The position numbers and the translations under genes were made by a program. This document shows, one piece after another, positions 63,476 through 64,000 of a stretch of DNA of 64,000 nt. Source of the DNA: Flavobacterium hercynium (lineage in GTDB: Bacteria > Bacteroidota > Bacteroidia > Flavobacteriales > Flavobacteriaceae); NCBI RefSeq assembly GCF_002217285.1, contig NZ_MUGW01000008.1, positions 196,396-260,395 on the forward strand, given 5' to 3'. How positions within the stretch are numbered: position 1 is the first letter of the stretch; every line of letters begins with the position of its first letter. The notes beneath the pieces were generated by a model. That model was not told the origin of the DNA, ran no database searches, and saw only the letters and a program-made list of their open reading frames with translations.

Positions 63476-64000
63476 TTGAAAAAATATTCATACATTATTA
63501 TTGATGATGATGCTGAAAGTATTCTGAAAACCAAAACGATTGCAGGAAGGTATTCAGAACTAACTTTTGTCGGATCGGCTGTGGATTTTCAGCAGGGAAT
63601 AAATCTGGTATTGGAACATGCACCTTCTATTATTTTTCTGGAGATTAAGCCCAAGGATGCCTCAAGTAATTTATCACTTTCTCTTATAAGCGAATTATAT
63701 CGCTATCTTGCTGTTATTCCTAAAATTATAATTACTACCCTGAACAAAGATTTGGCTTTTGATGCTATTCAGTATGGTGTTTTTGATTATCTGTTAAAAC
63801 CTGTTTTAGAAGTCGATTTGCTTAAAGTCATTATGAAGCTGGACAGGACAACATTGGCAGAAATCAGAAGTGAAATTGTTTCTTCATTAATCCCTGCAAA
63901 GCAACCGGCTGAAATTGGGGAGAAACCGTTTGTTTTAGGCATTAAATCATACGGAGATTATCGATATATAAACACAGCTGAAATTTGCTATTTTCAGGCA
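63476..64000 (+). CDS. LytTR-type response regulator, cut by the window edge, with Glu at the phospho-acceptor site
   Basis: The first 175 codons are present; the 3' end is outside the window. The start is a TTG at 63476 (KKYSYIIIDDD); no ATG is found upstream in frame. The receiver domain covers ~4-120: acidic IIIDDD, IIFLEIKP where FLDIxMP is expected, so the phospho-acceptor Asp is Glu56, conserved Thr in KIIITT, and YGVFDYLLKP with the conserved Lys. From ~150, FVLGIKSYGDYRYINTAEI and CYFQA are the beginning of a LytTR DNA-binding domain. No histidine kinase gene is adjacent inside the window. Glu may mimic a phosphorylated state. Confidence 0.85.
   Translation, partial: MKKYSYIIIDDDAESILKTKTIAGRYSELTFVGSAVDFQQGINLVLEHAPSIIFLEIKPKDASSNLSLSLISELYRYLAVIPKIIITTLNKDLAFDAIQYGVFDYLLKPVLEVDLLKVIMKLDRTTLAEIRSEIVSSLIPAKQPAEIGEKPFVLGIKSYGDYRYINTAEICYFQA

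Overview
The window is a stretch of chromosome from a member of the Bacteroidota, almost certainly a Flavobacterium close to the F. johnsoniae group. The evidence is AT-rich DNA, little sign of Shine-Dalgarno sites, promoters of the TTG-N19-TAnnTTTG type, type IX secretion (T9SS) C-terminal sorting domains, SusC-like receptor architecture, a DUF4270 lipoprotein, and an atpD-atpC pair separated from the other ATP synthase genes. I see no rRNA, tRNA, CRISPR array, prophage or insertion sequence. The last gene runs off the right edge, and a broken gene copy lies at the left edge.

Layout. (1) 1-6414, mostly minus strand: a decayed copy of the tail of a transglycosylase gene, the intact transglycosylase, radA, a Fes/IroE-like hydrolase whose nucleophile Ser is replaced by Asp, then panD and panC. 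(2) 6523-10797: a one-domain glycogen/starch synthase-like protein, a DUF4270 lipoprotein and glmS, probably one operon. (3) 10954-13749: three tandem secreted paralogues, with an exact 154-bp direct repeat across the gene junctions. (4) 14064-18528: a TonB-dependent receptor and an SGNH lipoprotein. (5) 18763-20639: atpD and a short atpC with a long hairpin between them. (6) 20793-27257: biotin genes bioF, bioD, bioA and a ketoacyl synthase, interrupted by a TraB/GumN protein, an ECF sigma factor and a small membrane protein overlapping the sigma gene.

(7) 27339-44504 is the most striking part. Four very large secreted proteins (1040-1501 aa) carry completely different N-terminal display regions on the same roughly 540-residue C-terminal module, which ends in a T9SS sorting domain that I assign to type C. 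The first gene is divergent from the other three, and recX lies between. The locus sits between the bioF-bioD-bioA genes and bioB. (8) 44705-48387, minus strand: a JmjC-type cupin, bioB, a small membrane protein and ribF. (9) 48589-60874: three paralogous secreted zinc metallopeptidases with P-domains and type A T9SS tails, with a ThuA-like secreted protein and a PI-PLC-like lipoprotein between the second and third. (10) 60892-64000: comF, glyS with a promoter that implies an almost leaderless mRNA, and the start of a LytTR response regulator whose phospho-acceptor Asp is Glu.

How it fits together: core metabolism (pantothenate, biotin, amino sugar, FAD, ATP synthase, tRNA charging) alternates with families of surface or secreted proteins that have grown by duplication. 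All functions are inferred from reading motifs in the sequence. No database search was run.
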